From NCBI GenBank assembly GCA_014529385.2, contig CM043953.1, positions 67,204,372-67,268,371 of the forward strand: a stretch of 64,000 nt of DNA, written 5' to 3'. The notes below the pieces were generated by a model. That model made no database searches. It was not told the origin of the DNA and saw only the letters and a list, made by a program, of their open reading frames with translations. Each line of letters opens with the position of its first letter. Position 1 is the stretch's first letter. Shown one piece after another: positions 10,721-20,429 of the stretch. This DNA comes from Adiantum capillus-veneris (Eukaryota > Streptophyta > Polypodiopsida > Polypodiales > Pteridaceae). Position numbers and translations under genes: made by a program.

Positions 10721-12028
10721 ATGGAAATCCAACGCCAAATGTCTGGGTATCCTCTTTTCTTTGGAGAGCCTGGAGAGGATGCAGAATTATTTTTAGCGAA
10801 TTTCAAGATGTCTTGCCGTATCAAGAGGATAATAACTGATCAAGAACGTGTAGAAATGTTTGAGGTGGTCCTTAGGAAAGATGCTAGCACTTGGTTTGAC
10901 TCTTTGCCTGAGGAAGTTAAGGGGAATTACACAGAAGTTTTGAATCGTTTCAAGAAATACTTCTTTGATCCCCAAAACACTCAAAAATTATGGCAAGATA
11001 TTGTTTCTCATAAGCAAAAAGACTTAGATGACTACTACTTGTACAAGCAAGAGTTTCTACGTCTTTGGGCTCTATGGATACGAAATGTTGCTAACCCTGG
11101 TGATGGTGCAGAATTTCTAAAGAAGGAGAGGTTCATAGCCGGACTCTTTCCTGACCTTAAGGTAAAAGTTGAGGCTGGTGCACCTGCTACCTTTGATGCA
11201 GCTGAAACTAGGGCTGCGGAGAAATATAGGAAACTCAAGTGCTTAAGGGGAGAGGTTCCAATAGAAGGTCTTAGACCCAAAGGTAAGTCACAAGCATCAA
11301 CATCGAGGGAGCTTCCTGAGGTAACGGCGGAAGTAATTGAGAAGTTAAAAGAATCTTTAAGCAGCCTGTCAATTCACCTTGCACAAGCTGTAGGTCCAAA
11401 GGGACAAGCAAAGAAGTCAGAAGAGAGAGAGCCACGAACTAGGAGAGTCTTGCAATGTTGGAATTGCGGAGAGTCTGGACATGGGATGTATAATTGTCCT
11501 TGGCCCCGTGGAGAGCCAGGGAGACCTAACTTGAATTACCCAGTGATGAATGCAGGTGAAGGAACTGGTCAACAACCAAGGCTTCTACAAAGACCAAATG
11601 GACCAAAACCACCTCCACAAGGGGTAGAAGGAGTTCCACCTTTGCCAGATCCAAATGTGCATGTGGTAGAGGTGACAAACTCAAATGAGGTTGACATGGA
11701 AGCAAATGGCATTAAGCGTGGCCGAGGAAAAGGTAAAGAGAAAGAGGGTGTCCCATCACAGAGTGACCATGGACAAGTCAAGAAGGCAAAGGAGACCAAG
11801 GAAGCTAAGAGGACTCGACGTCGTATCAATCTCCAAGACTTCCCTCTTGGACATGGTATGGCTCCATACAACCTGTTGGAAGACATGCGAGGTAAGGGTC
11901 CTGATATCTCATGGCCTCAGTTTCTTGCATTATGCCCACAAGTTAGGAGGGATTTAACAAAGGCAGTTAGCACTAGGAGAAAGGTAAAAGAGAGTTTTCC
12001 TATTGTAAAAATTGCATTGCTGAAATGA
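10721..12028 (+). CDS. gag: Gag polyprotein of element A (435 aa)
   Basis: Gag forms the virus-like particle and binds the RNA. Residues about 10-150 hold a retrotransposon-gag-type region (FFGEPGEDAELFLANF, STWFDSLPEEVKGNY, FIAGLFPDLKVKVE). A CCHC zinc knuckle, C-x2-C-x4-H-x4-C, lies at C246, C249, H254 and C259. It is followed by a Pro-rich then Lys/Arg-rich tail, including a basic stretch around residues 345-370 that could act as a nuclear signal. The start is the first ATG of the open frame, MEIQRQMSGYPLFFG. The stop TGA (12026-12028) overlaps the pol ATG. A decayed relative of this gag is at 55.6-56.8 kb. Confidence 0.9.
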   Translation: MEIQRQMSGYPLFFGEPGEDAELFLANFKMSCRIKRIITDQERVEMFEVVLRKDASTWFDSLPEEVKGNYTEVLNRFKKYFFDPQNTQKLWQDIVSHKQKDLDDYYLYKQEFLRLWALWIRNVANPGDGAEFLKKERFIAGLFPDLKVKVEAGAPATFDAAETRAAEKYRKLKCLRGEVPIEGLRPKGKSQASTSRELPEVTAEVIEKLKESLSSLSIHLAQAVGPKGQAKKSEEREPRTRRVLQCWNCGESGHGMYNCPWPRGEPGRPNLNYPVMNAGEGTGQQPRLLQRPNGPKPPPQGVEGVPPLPDPNVHVVEVTNSNEVDMEANGIKRGRGKGKEKEGVPSQSDHGQVKKAKETKEAKRTRRRINLQDFPLGHGMAPYNLLEDMRGKGPDISWPQFLALCPQVRRDLTKAVSTRRKVKESFPIVKIALLK

Positions 12029-15000
12029 ACGAGGATATTACACATGTGCTAGATTGTTACATAAAAGGAAGATTGGTTAGGAAAGGTCTAGTGGATGGGG
12101 GTGCACAAATTTGCATCATGACAGAAGGGCTCATGCAAAGACTAGGCATGCACATCCATGAGACACCTGAAATCAAAGTCAAAATGGCAAACAATAGCAA
12201 GGCTAGGTGCGTAGGCATTTGTAAAAAATTTTTTGTGGAGGCCTTTGGCATTAAGAAGGCAGTGGATTTTTATGTTATGTTGACCAAGGGAAGTGGTTAT
12301 CCATTTATCCTAGGAAGACCATGGCTAATGAAAATGCGAGCTTTGCAGGATTGGGAGAGTGGGAAATTCATTTGCAGGAATGACAATCATAAGAAGGTTG
12401 TCTTTGACATGAAGGAGCAACGCCAAGAGGAGCTCCATGAAGAATCATCTCAAAGTGAGACGGAAGAAGGTTGGACCGATAGCACTTCAGAAGAAGAAAG
12501 TAGCAGCAGCATTACTGAAGAGGAGTCTTCCATCGAATTCATGGGGGTAAGGTTTAAGCCAAGCAACCAAGAGACCTCTTGTCGAGGTTTGGAAGAGGTA
12601 GGTTCCCAAGAGAACCAAAAGGTGGAAGATGAAGGAATGTTAGAAGGTATGTTGTCTACAACACTTACAAAGGATGAAAGAGAGGAGTTCAAATGTGTGC
12701 TAAGGAAATTTCCGAGGCTTTTTGCTAAAGACTACACCGATGTGCGTGGAGTAGATGTTGTTCAACACAAGATTGAGTTGAAGCCAGAGGCCACACCTAA
12801 GGCTCAAAAGCTACGAAGGCTAGGAGTCATTAAGGAGCAGGCTCTACTCAAGGAGGTAAGAAAGCTTCTAGCAGCAGGTTTCATTTATCCAGTGGAGAAT
12901 TCAGAGTGGGTCTCTCCTGTTGTTCTCACTCCTAAGAAAAATGGCAAGTGGAGGGTGTGTGTGGATTACCGTCCCCTCAATGAGGCAACAAAAAGAGATC
13001 ACTTTTCCCTCCCATTCCAGAATGAGATACTAAATGAGGTAGCTGGTCATGAGAAGTACACTGTGTGCGATGGTTACTTAGGTTACTTTCAAATAGGGAT
13101 TGCATTGGAGGATCAATTGAAAACAACCTTTATCACTCCTTGGGGTTGTTATGCTTTTAGAGTCATGCCATTTGGTCTGACAAATGCTCCTGCAACATTC
13201 CAACGTTTCATGAATATGGTGTTTCAAGCATTCTTTGGAAAGTCAATTAGGGTGTTCATTGATGATTTTTGTATTTATAGCTCAAAATCATTGCATCTAC
13301 AAAGGGTAGAAGAAGGTTTAAAGAAGCTCTACGACATGGGAGGTCAACTCAACCCCGATAAGTGCCATATAGGTGAGGATGAAGTAATCTTGCTTGGTCA
13401 TAAAGTTTCTTACAAAGGCATTGAAGTGGATCCTTCAAAGGCAAAGGCTCTTATTGAGCTACCATCACCCAAGAGTCTTAAGGAGGTCATCTCATTCATT
13501 CAAAAGGTGAAGTATATGTCACGCTTCATTCACTTAGCCTCGGAGTTGCTTCATCCTTTGCAAAAGTTGACACAACAAGTAGAATTTGCATGGTCTGATG
13601 AGCTTGAAGAGTATTTTTGTAACATTAAAGTCATTTTGTCAGAGCTACCAACACTCATGCCTCCTTGTTGGGAGTACACATTCTTTGTTAGCTCTAGTGT
13701 TGGAAGGGAAACAATTGGTGTTGTGTTGCTACAACAAGATCCCCACAGTACAAGGATGCGACCCATCTACTTTGCTAGTAGGGTCATGAATTCTTTGGAG
13801 AGAGACTACAAAGAAGCAAAACTCATGATGCTTTCTCTCATGTTTGCGATGAGAAAGTTTAGATCCTACCTGCTACCAAAACCTTTTGTAATTCTCAATG
13901 CAGAGAATTTGTTCCCTTGGGTGTCATCTCAAATGAATCTTAGTACTAGGATCTCAAAGTGGATTATGGAGTTGCAAGAGTTTCAATACTCTTTCAAGGT
14001 AGAAGATAGTGTGCGTGCACAATTGGCAGGGATTCTCACTTATAGGGTGCATGAAAAGGAGATTAAGGTGCCTGAAGTAAAGACCCTACCATTGCCACCA
14101 CCAAAAAGTATTCCTAATGCTTTTACCTTGTTCTTTGATGGAGCTTTTCGTCAAGCCACAGGAAAAGCAGGGGGAGGGCTACTGTTGCTCAACCCAAGTG
14201 GAGAGGTGGTCATGAAAGAGAAGTTCAATCTACCAAGTTCAGCTAGCAACAATGAAGCAGAATACGACACACTAATTCATGGTTTGAAGATGTGCATTGG
14301 CCAAGGGATACAACGCCTCATGGTAAAGGGAGATGCACTTCTCATTGTTAAACAGATTTTAGGCATTTGGGCATGCAAGAATGAAAGCTTACGGACAAAA
14401 GTTCATGCCATTCGTAGATTGTTTAATCAATTTGAAGAAGTGCAACTATATCATATTCCTAGGAAACAGAATGAAGATGCCGATTTACTTGCACAGCAAG
14501 TAGTTACATGGGTTGAGAAAGAAGTGCAGGTCATCATGGTGGCAACAACTGTCAAGCAACCGAGATACCAGGGATTGGAGTCATTGACTCCCATTATTAG
14601 CTACATTTTGGAGGGCGAGTTTCCACAAGACTTCACGAAGGCTCAGAAGAGGAGACTCATGAAGAAGGCAAGCGCATATCTCTTCCTAGAAGGCTCCCTC
14701 TATCAAAGAGGGAGGGATCAAGTATGCAGAAGAGTACCAACTATTGAGGAAATTCCAGCCATTCTAAAAGGTTTGCATGAAGAAGCATGTGGTGGTCATT
14801 TTGCCCAAGAATTAACTGTGAAGAAGATTTTGCTTGCGGGGTATGTTTGGCCAAGTCTGCATGTGGATGTCCAACATTGGTGTAAAAGTTGTCACAATTG
14901 TCAGGTAAATGGGAATAGAAGATTGGTTTATGGTCCAAGGCAAATCGTGCTTGCAAATGGACCGTTTGAAAAGTGGGGCATTGATGCTATGGGTCCTCTG

Positions 15001-15999
15001 CCTAGGACAAAAAATGGTAAACTCTACATTCTAGTGGCTGTAGACTATATGACTAGGTGGGTGGAAGCACAAAGTGTGGCAAAGGTAAATGAGAAGACAG
15101 TGAGCAAATTCGTCTACACTCACATTTGTTGTAGATTTGGCACACCTTTGGAGATTGTTTCTGATAATGGTCCAGGGTTTAGAAAGGGATTGCTCACAGA
15201 AGTCTGTGAAGAACTTCACATTCTACATCATCAGAGTACACCCTACTATCCCCAATCAAATGGTTTGGTAGAAAAAGCTAATGGTGTCATTGCAGGCATC
15301 ATTAGAAAGATGGTGAAAAACAAGACAAAGTTGTGGGATGACTTCTTGGATGGTGCCTTGTGGGCATATCGAACCACATATAGGGAAGCCACGGAGTTCA
15401 CACCATTTCACTTGGTCTATGGTCAAGAGGCTTTACAGCCAATTGAGCTAAACATTCCAACAATGCGACTTCATGGCAAATCAGCACAAGATGATCAAGA
15501 AGCATGGATGGATCGACTTCTTACCTTAGCTGAGCTTGAGTGGAAAAGAGAAGCAGCATACGAGTGCTATAAGAGGAAAGCCACACAGACAAAGGAGAAG
15601 CTTGACAAGAAACTGAAGGACAAAGGCATCAATGAAGGAGATCTTGTGCTAAGGTATGAAAATCGACTCGATAATCGTTTTGATGCCAAATTTGAAACAA
15701 GATGGCAAGGGCCATTCATAGTCAAGAAGGCTTTCAATTCAAGTTACTATCAGCTTATGGACTTGAATGGTAAAGAGCACTCCAGGAAAGTAAACGTGTA
15801 TCCCTTGAAGCCCTATTTGAGTCGCCTTCTACCAAAGGATCTACCAAAGATCTGTCAAAAGGCCACTATCTCATGTAAGTATTGTTACATGAAGCATGAG
15901 TGTAACTCTAGCAAAAATTTTGAGGGGCCAAACAATAAAAATCTCGTCAAGGACTCTGAAGCACTCTCTTTGGAAAACATGCTCTATGATGGTACATGA
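12025..15999 (+). CDS. pol: Pol polyprotein of element A: protease, RT, two RNase H domains, integrase (1324 aa)
   Basis: Pol replicates and integrates the element. Protease: D24-G-G-A, then FILGRPWL at 94-101. RT: D349 in VCDGYLGYFQI and the catalytic pair D413-D414 in FIDDF. First RNase H (about 550-670): the usual TDAS catalytic Asp is replaced (VSSS) and the Glu is missing, so it is probably structural only. Second, archaeal-type RNase H: D705 (FFDGAF), E746 (NNEAEY), D770 (GDALLIV), D820, all present. Integrase: H918, H925, C956, C959 zinc site and D987, D1047, E1083 (D,D35E). No chromodomain follows. The two RNase H domains place it in the Tat lineage. The frame is -1 relative to gag and starts at ATGA on the gag stop. 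Confidence 0.93.
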   Translation: MNEDITHVLDCYIKGRLVRKGLVDGGAQICIMTEGLMQRLGMHIHETPEIKVKMANNSKARCVGICKKFFVEAFGIKKAVDFYVMLTKGSGYPFILGRPWLMKMRALQDWESGKFICRNDNHKKVVFDMKEQRQEELHEESSQSETEEGWTDSTSEEESSSSITEEESSIEFMGVRFKPSNQETSCRGLEEVGSQENQKVEDEGMLEGMLSTTLTKDEREEFKCVLRKFPRLFAKDYTDVRGVDVVQHKIELKPEATPKAQKLRRLGVIKEQALLKEVRKLLAAGFIYPVENSEWVSPVVLTPKKNGKWRVCVDYRPLNEATKRDHFSLPFQNEILNEVAGHEKYTVCDGYLGYFQIGIALEDQLKTTFITPWGCYAFRVMPFGLTNAPATFQRFMNMVFQAFFGKSIRVFIDDFCIYSSKSLHLQRVEEGLKKLYDMGGQLNPDKCHIGEDEVILLGHKVSYKGIEVDPSKAKALIELPSPKSLKEVISFIQKVKYMSRFIHLASELLHPLQKLTQQVEFAWSDELEEYFCNIKVILSELPTLMPPCWEYTFFVSSSVGRETIGVVLLQQDPHSTRMRPIYFASRVMNSLERDYKEAKLMMLSLMFAMRKFRSYLLPKPFVILNAENLFPWVSSQMNLSTRISKWIMELQEFQYSFKVEDSVRAQLAGILTYRVHEKEIKVPEVKTLPLPPPKSIPNAFTLFFDGAFRQATGKAGGGLLLLNPSGEVVMKEKFNLPSSASNNEAEYDTLIHGLKMCIGQGIQRLMVKGDALLIVKQILGIWACKNESLRTKVHAIRRLFNQFEEVQLYHIPRKQNEDADLLAQQVVTWVEKEVQVIMVATTVKQPRYQGLESLTPIISYILEGEFPQDFTKAQKRRLMKKASAYLFLEGSLYQRGRDQVCRRVPTIEEIPAILKGLHEEACGGHFAQELTVKKILLAGYVWPSLHVDVQHWCKSCHNCQVNGNRRLVYGPRQIVLANGPFEKWGIDAMGPLPRTKNGKLYILVAVDYMTRWVEAQSVAKVNEKTVSKFVYTHICCRFGTPLEIVSDNGPGFRKGLLTEVCEELHILHHQSTPYYPQSNGLVEKANGVIAGIIRKMVKNKTKLWDDFLDGALWAYRTTYREATEFTPFHLVYGQEALQPIELNIPTMRLHGKSAQDDQEAWMDRLLTLAELEWKREAAYECYKRKATQTKEKLDKKLKDKGINEGDLVLRYENRLDNRFDAKFETRWQGPFIVKKAFNSSYYQLMDLNGKEHSRKVNVYPLKPYLSRLLPKDLPKICQKATISCKYCYMKHECNSSKNFEGPNNKNLVKDSEALSLENMLYDGT

Positions 16000-16013
16000 A
16001 TATACCATCATCC

Positions 16014-16023
16014 AGGGGGAGGG
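16014..16023 (+). other. Polypurine tract of element A
   Basis: AGGGGGAGGG is followed by CTAA and then the 3' LTR. Element B has GGGGAGGG-CTAA before its LTR too. The CTAA spacer is not part of the LTR, because the 5' LTRs are preceded by other bases. Confidence 0.75.
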
Positions 16024-16027
16024 CTAA

Positions 16028-18056
16028 TGATAGCCGTTTTTTCGGCTCTTTGTAATTGCCACAGTGAGTTACCTCACCCTATCAAAATCACCCAAACACT
16101 GTGGCTATCCCTACCATTTCACTGTACATAGGCCTGTGTGAGTCACGGGACTTTTCCCATATCTTCTTAAAAAACCCTCAATTAACTAGTCATTGGGCTA
16201 GTTGAGCCAAAAAAAATAAAAATAAAAAAATATAAGTATATTATGGCCCATGCATATGTAAATATTTCTTTGTATATAGGGCCTAAATAAAAGTTTTTTC
16301 ATAATTATTTTGCTATTTATTTAAATATTTCTACCTAGGTGTGTGTTATTTATGCTCTGTACATTGCCTCACCATTACCACAATTTTTTCTTACCATTTT
16401 TCATACTCTTTATTCCATATAGAAATATTTTCATGTAAGCTTCTCTTATATTTGGTGTAACTCCACCCCAACAAAAATCCAAAAAAACTAGTTTTATTTA
16501 TGTGTATATTTTTTCACTATTGTGATTTTTCCCTTCCTACATCTATTTTGTTTTTTTTTCTAAAAAATTAGAACACCAAAAATATTTATCTTTTTATGGT
16601 AGCCTCATAATGAGAGAGATTTCTTTTGACCCCTTTATATTTTTTCCACTTATATTATTTATATTTGACATGTACATATTTTTTAGACCCCTCAATATTT
16701 GATTTTCTTAGTTGTACTATTCACTTATATCATAATCTCAACAATATCTTCAATTATAGACCTACCAAATAAGGTCAAGGGTAGGTGGCATGCATACATG
16801 CACTATGGAGGGCTCACTCTTGGAGGTATTCAAAAGAATCATCCAAAGAAGGACCCCACAAGGACCTTGTGCAGTGGAAAAAAGCGGTCGATTTTGCTAA
16901 ATTTTTAAAGTTCACTTGCTCTCCGAATTTGAAAAGGTGATACAAACAAAAGTTGTAGCTCGTGGGCTGAACTTTTGCCTCAAATTTTTTCATATTTTCT
17001 TGAGCTACGAGCTGTGAGCTATGATTTTATTAGTGGACCCCAGTTTTCCCATGCTAGTGGACCGTCAACAAGCGTCAAAAATTGGCCCTACTCAAGACAC
17101 TTGGAGCATCAACCTTGTAAGAAATCCACCTTTTCTTACCTCTTAAGAGTTTTTCTTCCTTATTTGTATCCTACATGGATACTCCCATTGTAAATATCCA
17201 ATTCCATTTGTAAATTAATACTAACTCTACTAACACTAACCCACTATGAAAAGTCCTATCACCTCCATTTCTCTCCTCTCTCTTTCCCCACCAACTTCTT
17301 GATAATTCCAAGCAAAAGAAATTAGATAAATTGCGGAAAATCTAACCCAACCATGGTTAGAGGAGTAACCCTAGCCTTCAAAATTGCTATAAAAGGAGGG
17401 TGTGGCTAGCACAAAAGGGGGAGCCATAAGCAAGAGCACTATGCTATAGCTTGAGAAGCCAAGCTCAACCTCTCTAGAAGGAGCTCTTGAGTGGAAGTTC
17501 ATTGTCTTATGCATGTGCATGTGTTGTAATAGGGGATTAGCAAGGGAACTCTATGCCATTTGTAAGAGAGAGAGTGTTCATTCAATTGAGAGTAGGAAAT
17601 CTATCATTTCTCCTACTAGTGTAGGCCCAACATTTGCTGAATCAAGGAGGGTGGATTTGGACTAAGCTTGGATACTTTTTCTCCCTTCCAACGTGAAGTA
17701 ATGGACAACAATGATGCGTAAGTGTCTTGGTGTTTTTTGTTAAGTTCTTGATAGCTTGTCTCTGGTGTTGTCATCAATCTAGCCATAAATCCCACATACT
17801 GTAAGAGGGCGAGAGGGTGGAGAGGACTCCCCTGGCCTTAAGACAGTGATTGGGGTGGTTTTTTGTTGTGATGCGTTGTGGTGAAATTTACGCAAGCTAT
17901 GTTGAACAAATACTAATCTCACTTTGATTTGTCATGACAGATTTGTAAGAAGGTATTAATGCAACAAGCACCCTCTCTCCCTTTTTCTCTCTTTCTTACA
18001 TATATATATTTATGTTTGCTTGATCATTAACGATACACTTCAAAGCAGCCCGAGCA

Positions 18057-18099
<43 letters not shown>

Positions 18100-18359
18100 G
18101 TTTTAGTGTGTGAGAGTATTCTATTGGTGTTAGGGTTAGTGTAAATTCCTTGCTTGTTTGTGGGTTTCTCTAACGATTCTCCTCTTTTGCATCCTAGTTC
18201 GCTCTTAAACTAGGTGGTGCCCCTTGTGTAGTTGGGATTTGGCTGGGGGTTTGTTGTTTTGGTTTGTGTTGTGTTGTACCCCAGCCCCATTGAGCAGCAC
18301 GGGAGCCTTGAAGGGTGTCTAGAGGTTGCTCTTCTTGTTGCCCGCCCCGGACCGCCTCA
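16028..18359 (+). repeat. 3' LTR of element A (2332 bp)
   Basis: It is nearly identical to 7437-10106 but lacks about 345 bases. The junction CCCATGCTAGTGGACCG replaces a 5' LTR segment bounded by GCTA at both ends (ATGCTATGCAG and AAGCTAGTGG). The (CT)n run near 18060-18097 is longer than in the 5' LTR. The TATA box is at 17388-17394. Confidence 0.92.
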
Positions 18360-18363
18360 ATAT

Positions 18364-19066
18364 ATATATTGGAGTTTACCCTAGATATAGGATCTAGCTA
18401 GGGTGTGAGATGATAATGAGATAGTAGAAATAAAGAATCAATGATTTTTGCCCCAAGTTAAAGAGGCGGAGCTATTGAGCTTTTCCCATAGTATTTTCTT
18501 CAGATGGTAAAGTAAGGATAGGTTACCCTTGAGAAATAGGATGAGATAGAAGGCTTATTATTATACTTAAATATGCATATGTACATTATAGGAAATATAA
18601 TTATGTATCTAAAAAATTACAAGATAACTCTTGTAGGATGCGTTCCCACTATGTACGTGTCACAACACGACAGCGCGTCATCGCGGCTCTAAAAAAAATA
18701 AAAAAATATATATATGTTTTTTTTTCTTTTTAGTATTCACGAATCTTATGCGCGATTTTTAAAAAGCTCTATACTTACAAGTTCCTATTCTATTTTGAAA
18801 GAGAGAAAGAAAGAAGTATCCTAATTTTTACTCACCTCTCTTTCTTTTCTAAAAATACTATCTCTAAGCTTTTCTTCACACGTAGATTAGGTTCCCACAT
18901 AAACCTATTGTTCCACATAAAGAAATATCATAAATAAATGGATTCTGAACCCGATTTTGAATCCGATTGCTCTTATAAACTCATGATGACTCACAAAATT
19001 GAGAATCTCAATTACTTTGCAAAATAACTGAAATGACTTATATGGATAAATGTTGGGTACATTACA
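18364..19066 (-). repeat. Putative 3' LTR start of the minus-strand gag-only element
   Basis: On the minus strand a purine tract (AAGTTGGGGAGAT, 19067-19080) is followed by TGTAATGTACCC. This is the layout of a 3' LTR start, directly downstream of the gag at 19210-19956. Element A cuts the LTR at 18363, and its continuation would be left of 7433. I could not match it to H1 or H2. No gene is seen. Confidence 0.45.
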
Positions 19067-19209
19067 ATCTCCCCAACTTAGGGATTCGAGATATCCTCAT
19101 CTCGAGAAAAAGTGAGGATACTTCTACTCTAATTACTAGTGACCATCATTATCTCTAAAGGATAATATTCTTAGTCTGCTTCACTTACTACTGCTGCTCC
19201 ATTATTCAG

Positions 19210-19956
19210 TCATGAGCAAGAGTTTCGATAATGTCCCAACTCTCCACATTCAAAGCATCGAACATTCAAGCGTCAAAAATTTGGCGTATTAACAGCATAA
19301 ACCCTTTGTGGTTGTCTATCGTTGAAACTTTGGTTCTGTTCAATTCTTTTTGTAATCCCTTGTTCCTTCATTAAAGGTTTGGCTCGTAGTAAAGCATCTT
19401 GTACAGTGGTAGGTTTCAAGGCTTCCAATCGTGAGAAAATGGATTCTCTTAATCCTTGACAAAAGCGAGCTAACTGCTTCTCTATGGTCATTGACGGTGC
19501 ATAACGTCTAAGCCTTACAAACTTTGAGTAGTAATCTTCCAAAGATAAATCACATTGTTTCAAGCTAAAGAACTCATTCATCTTTATCGCTTCATGGGCA
19601 AGAGGTAAGTATCTTTCCTTCACCGCTTGTTTGATCTCCCACCAACTCTGAGAGTTCTCCAACACTCCCATGTCACGACAATGTTGTTTCCACCATAATT
19701 TCGTTTCCCATGAGAGGCGAAACATCCCTAACATCGCTTGATTTGCAGGTGTGGTCATTGCAGCAGAGAAGTAATCATCCATAGCTTCAATCCATACGTC
19801 TGCTTCTTTCTCAATATCATCACCCTCTCCTTTAAAAGAAGGTGGTTGCATTTGTTTGAGCAATAACTTCTTCTCTTGAATCTCCGTATAGAGAGCATCT
19901 TTCTGAGGGTTTTCCAACGTAGAAGTGATTTGAGGATTCCCCTGAGTGTACATCAA
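19210..19956 (-). pseudogene. gag: Gag of a second Ty3/gypsy type, one in-frame stop
   Basis: ATG at 19956 starts 227 open codons, with a retrotransposon-gag-type region: PPSFKGEGDD, ADVWIEAMDDYF, WWKQHCRDMG, FFSLKQ-x-DLSLEDYYSKF and LARFCQGLRESI. The frame meets TGA at 19273-19275, then continues into RCFECGELGHYRNSCS, a C-x2-C-x4-H-x4-C zinc knuckle, before a stop at 19210. It differs in type from the gag of A, B and D. A purine tract and LTR start follow within 130 bases, so protease, RT and integrase are absent. This is a deleted or non-autonomous copy. Confidence 0.75.
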
Positions 19957-20410
19957 TGTTTGTAATAACTCAAATCAATAGGGTACTTTCGAAACTCAGA
20001 CGTATCCAGTTGACTAAAGCTCAATCGTATGAATTAATCAATCCTTACTTATCCGATTCATTAAAACCCAATCACATGACCTAACCAATCTTGACTTAAC
20101 CAGTCATGACTTATCCACTCCATCAAACTCAATCATATGACTCATTCAGTCTACACAAAAACTCACTTACATGACTTAACCCGTCAAACAATGTCTTTGT
20201 GAAAAATACCTCAATCTTTTAATCATAAAGTCATCAAAATGTCATATAGGGGTCTACAAAAGATCTCTCCAAGAGCAAACACAATAGAGGTTTCAACCAT
20301 AACTATGATACACATCAATTTGCATATTGTAATATCCTTGCGAGTCTCATAATGGGGATAGAAAACCATACACATGAAGAAGCTTGAAGTAGCCAACTAA
20401 ATCTCTTTAA
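19957..20410 (-). other. Leader between primer site and gag, no gene seen
   Basis: This non-coding stretch contains short repeats of the form ATGACTTA-CCAGTC (20040-20190). Nothing else is recognised. Confidence 0.4.
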
Positions 20411-20428
20411 CCTAAGCTCTAGTACCAA
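20411..20428 (-). other. Primer-binding-site-like sequence of H
   Basis: On the minus strand TTGGTACTAGAGCTTAGG begins 1 base after the LTR end CCTTACA. It resembles the initiator-Met site TGGTATCAGAGC with two changes. Confidence 0.5.
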
Positions 20429-20429
20429 T

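Larger units (their letters stand above)
7437..18359 (+). mobile_element. Element A: complete Tat-like Ty3/gypsy retrotransposon
   Basis: The element is 10.9 kb: 5' LTR 7437-10106, primer site 10110-10127, small leader ORFs 10183-10635, gag 10721-12028, pol 12025-15999, purine tract 16014-16023 and 3' LTR 16028-18359. The LTRs are TG...CA and nearly identical apart from one block deletion, so the insertion is recent. The four bases ATAT flank it on both sides (7433-7436, 18360-18363); because the site is AT-repetitive, a 5-base TATAT reading is also possible. Gag and pol are uninterrupted, so it is a candidate autonomous element. It is nested in minus-strand LTR-like sequence. Confidence 0.92.

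Noticed and set aside
11569-11886. Antisense frames over gag of A and, at 41666-42052, over gag of B
   Set aside because: They are mirror images of the Pro/Lys-rich gag tail codons; no promoter or conservation.
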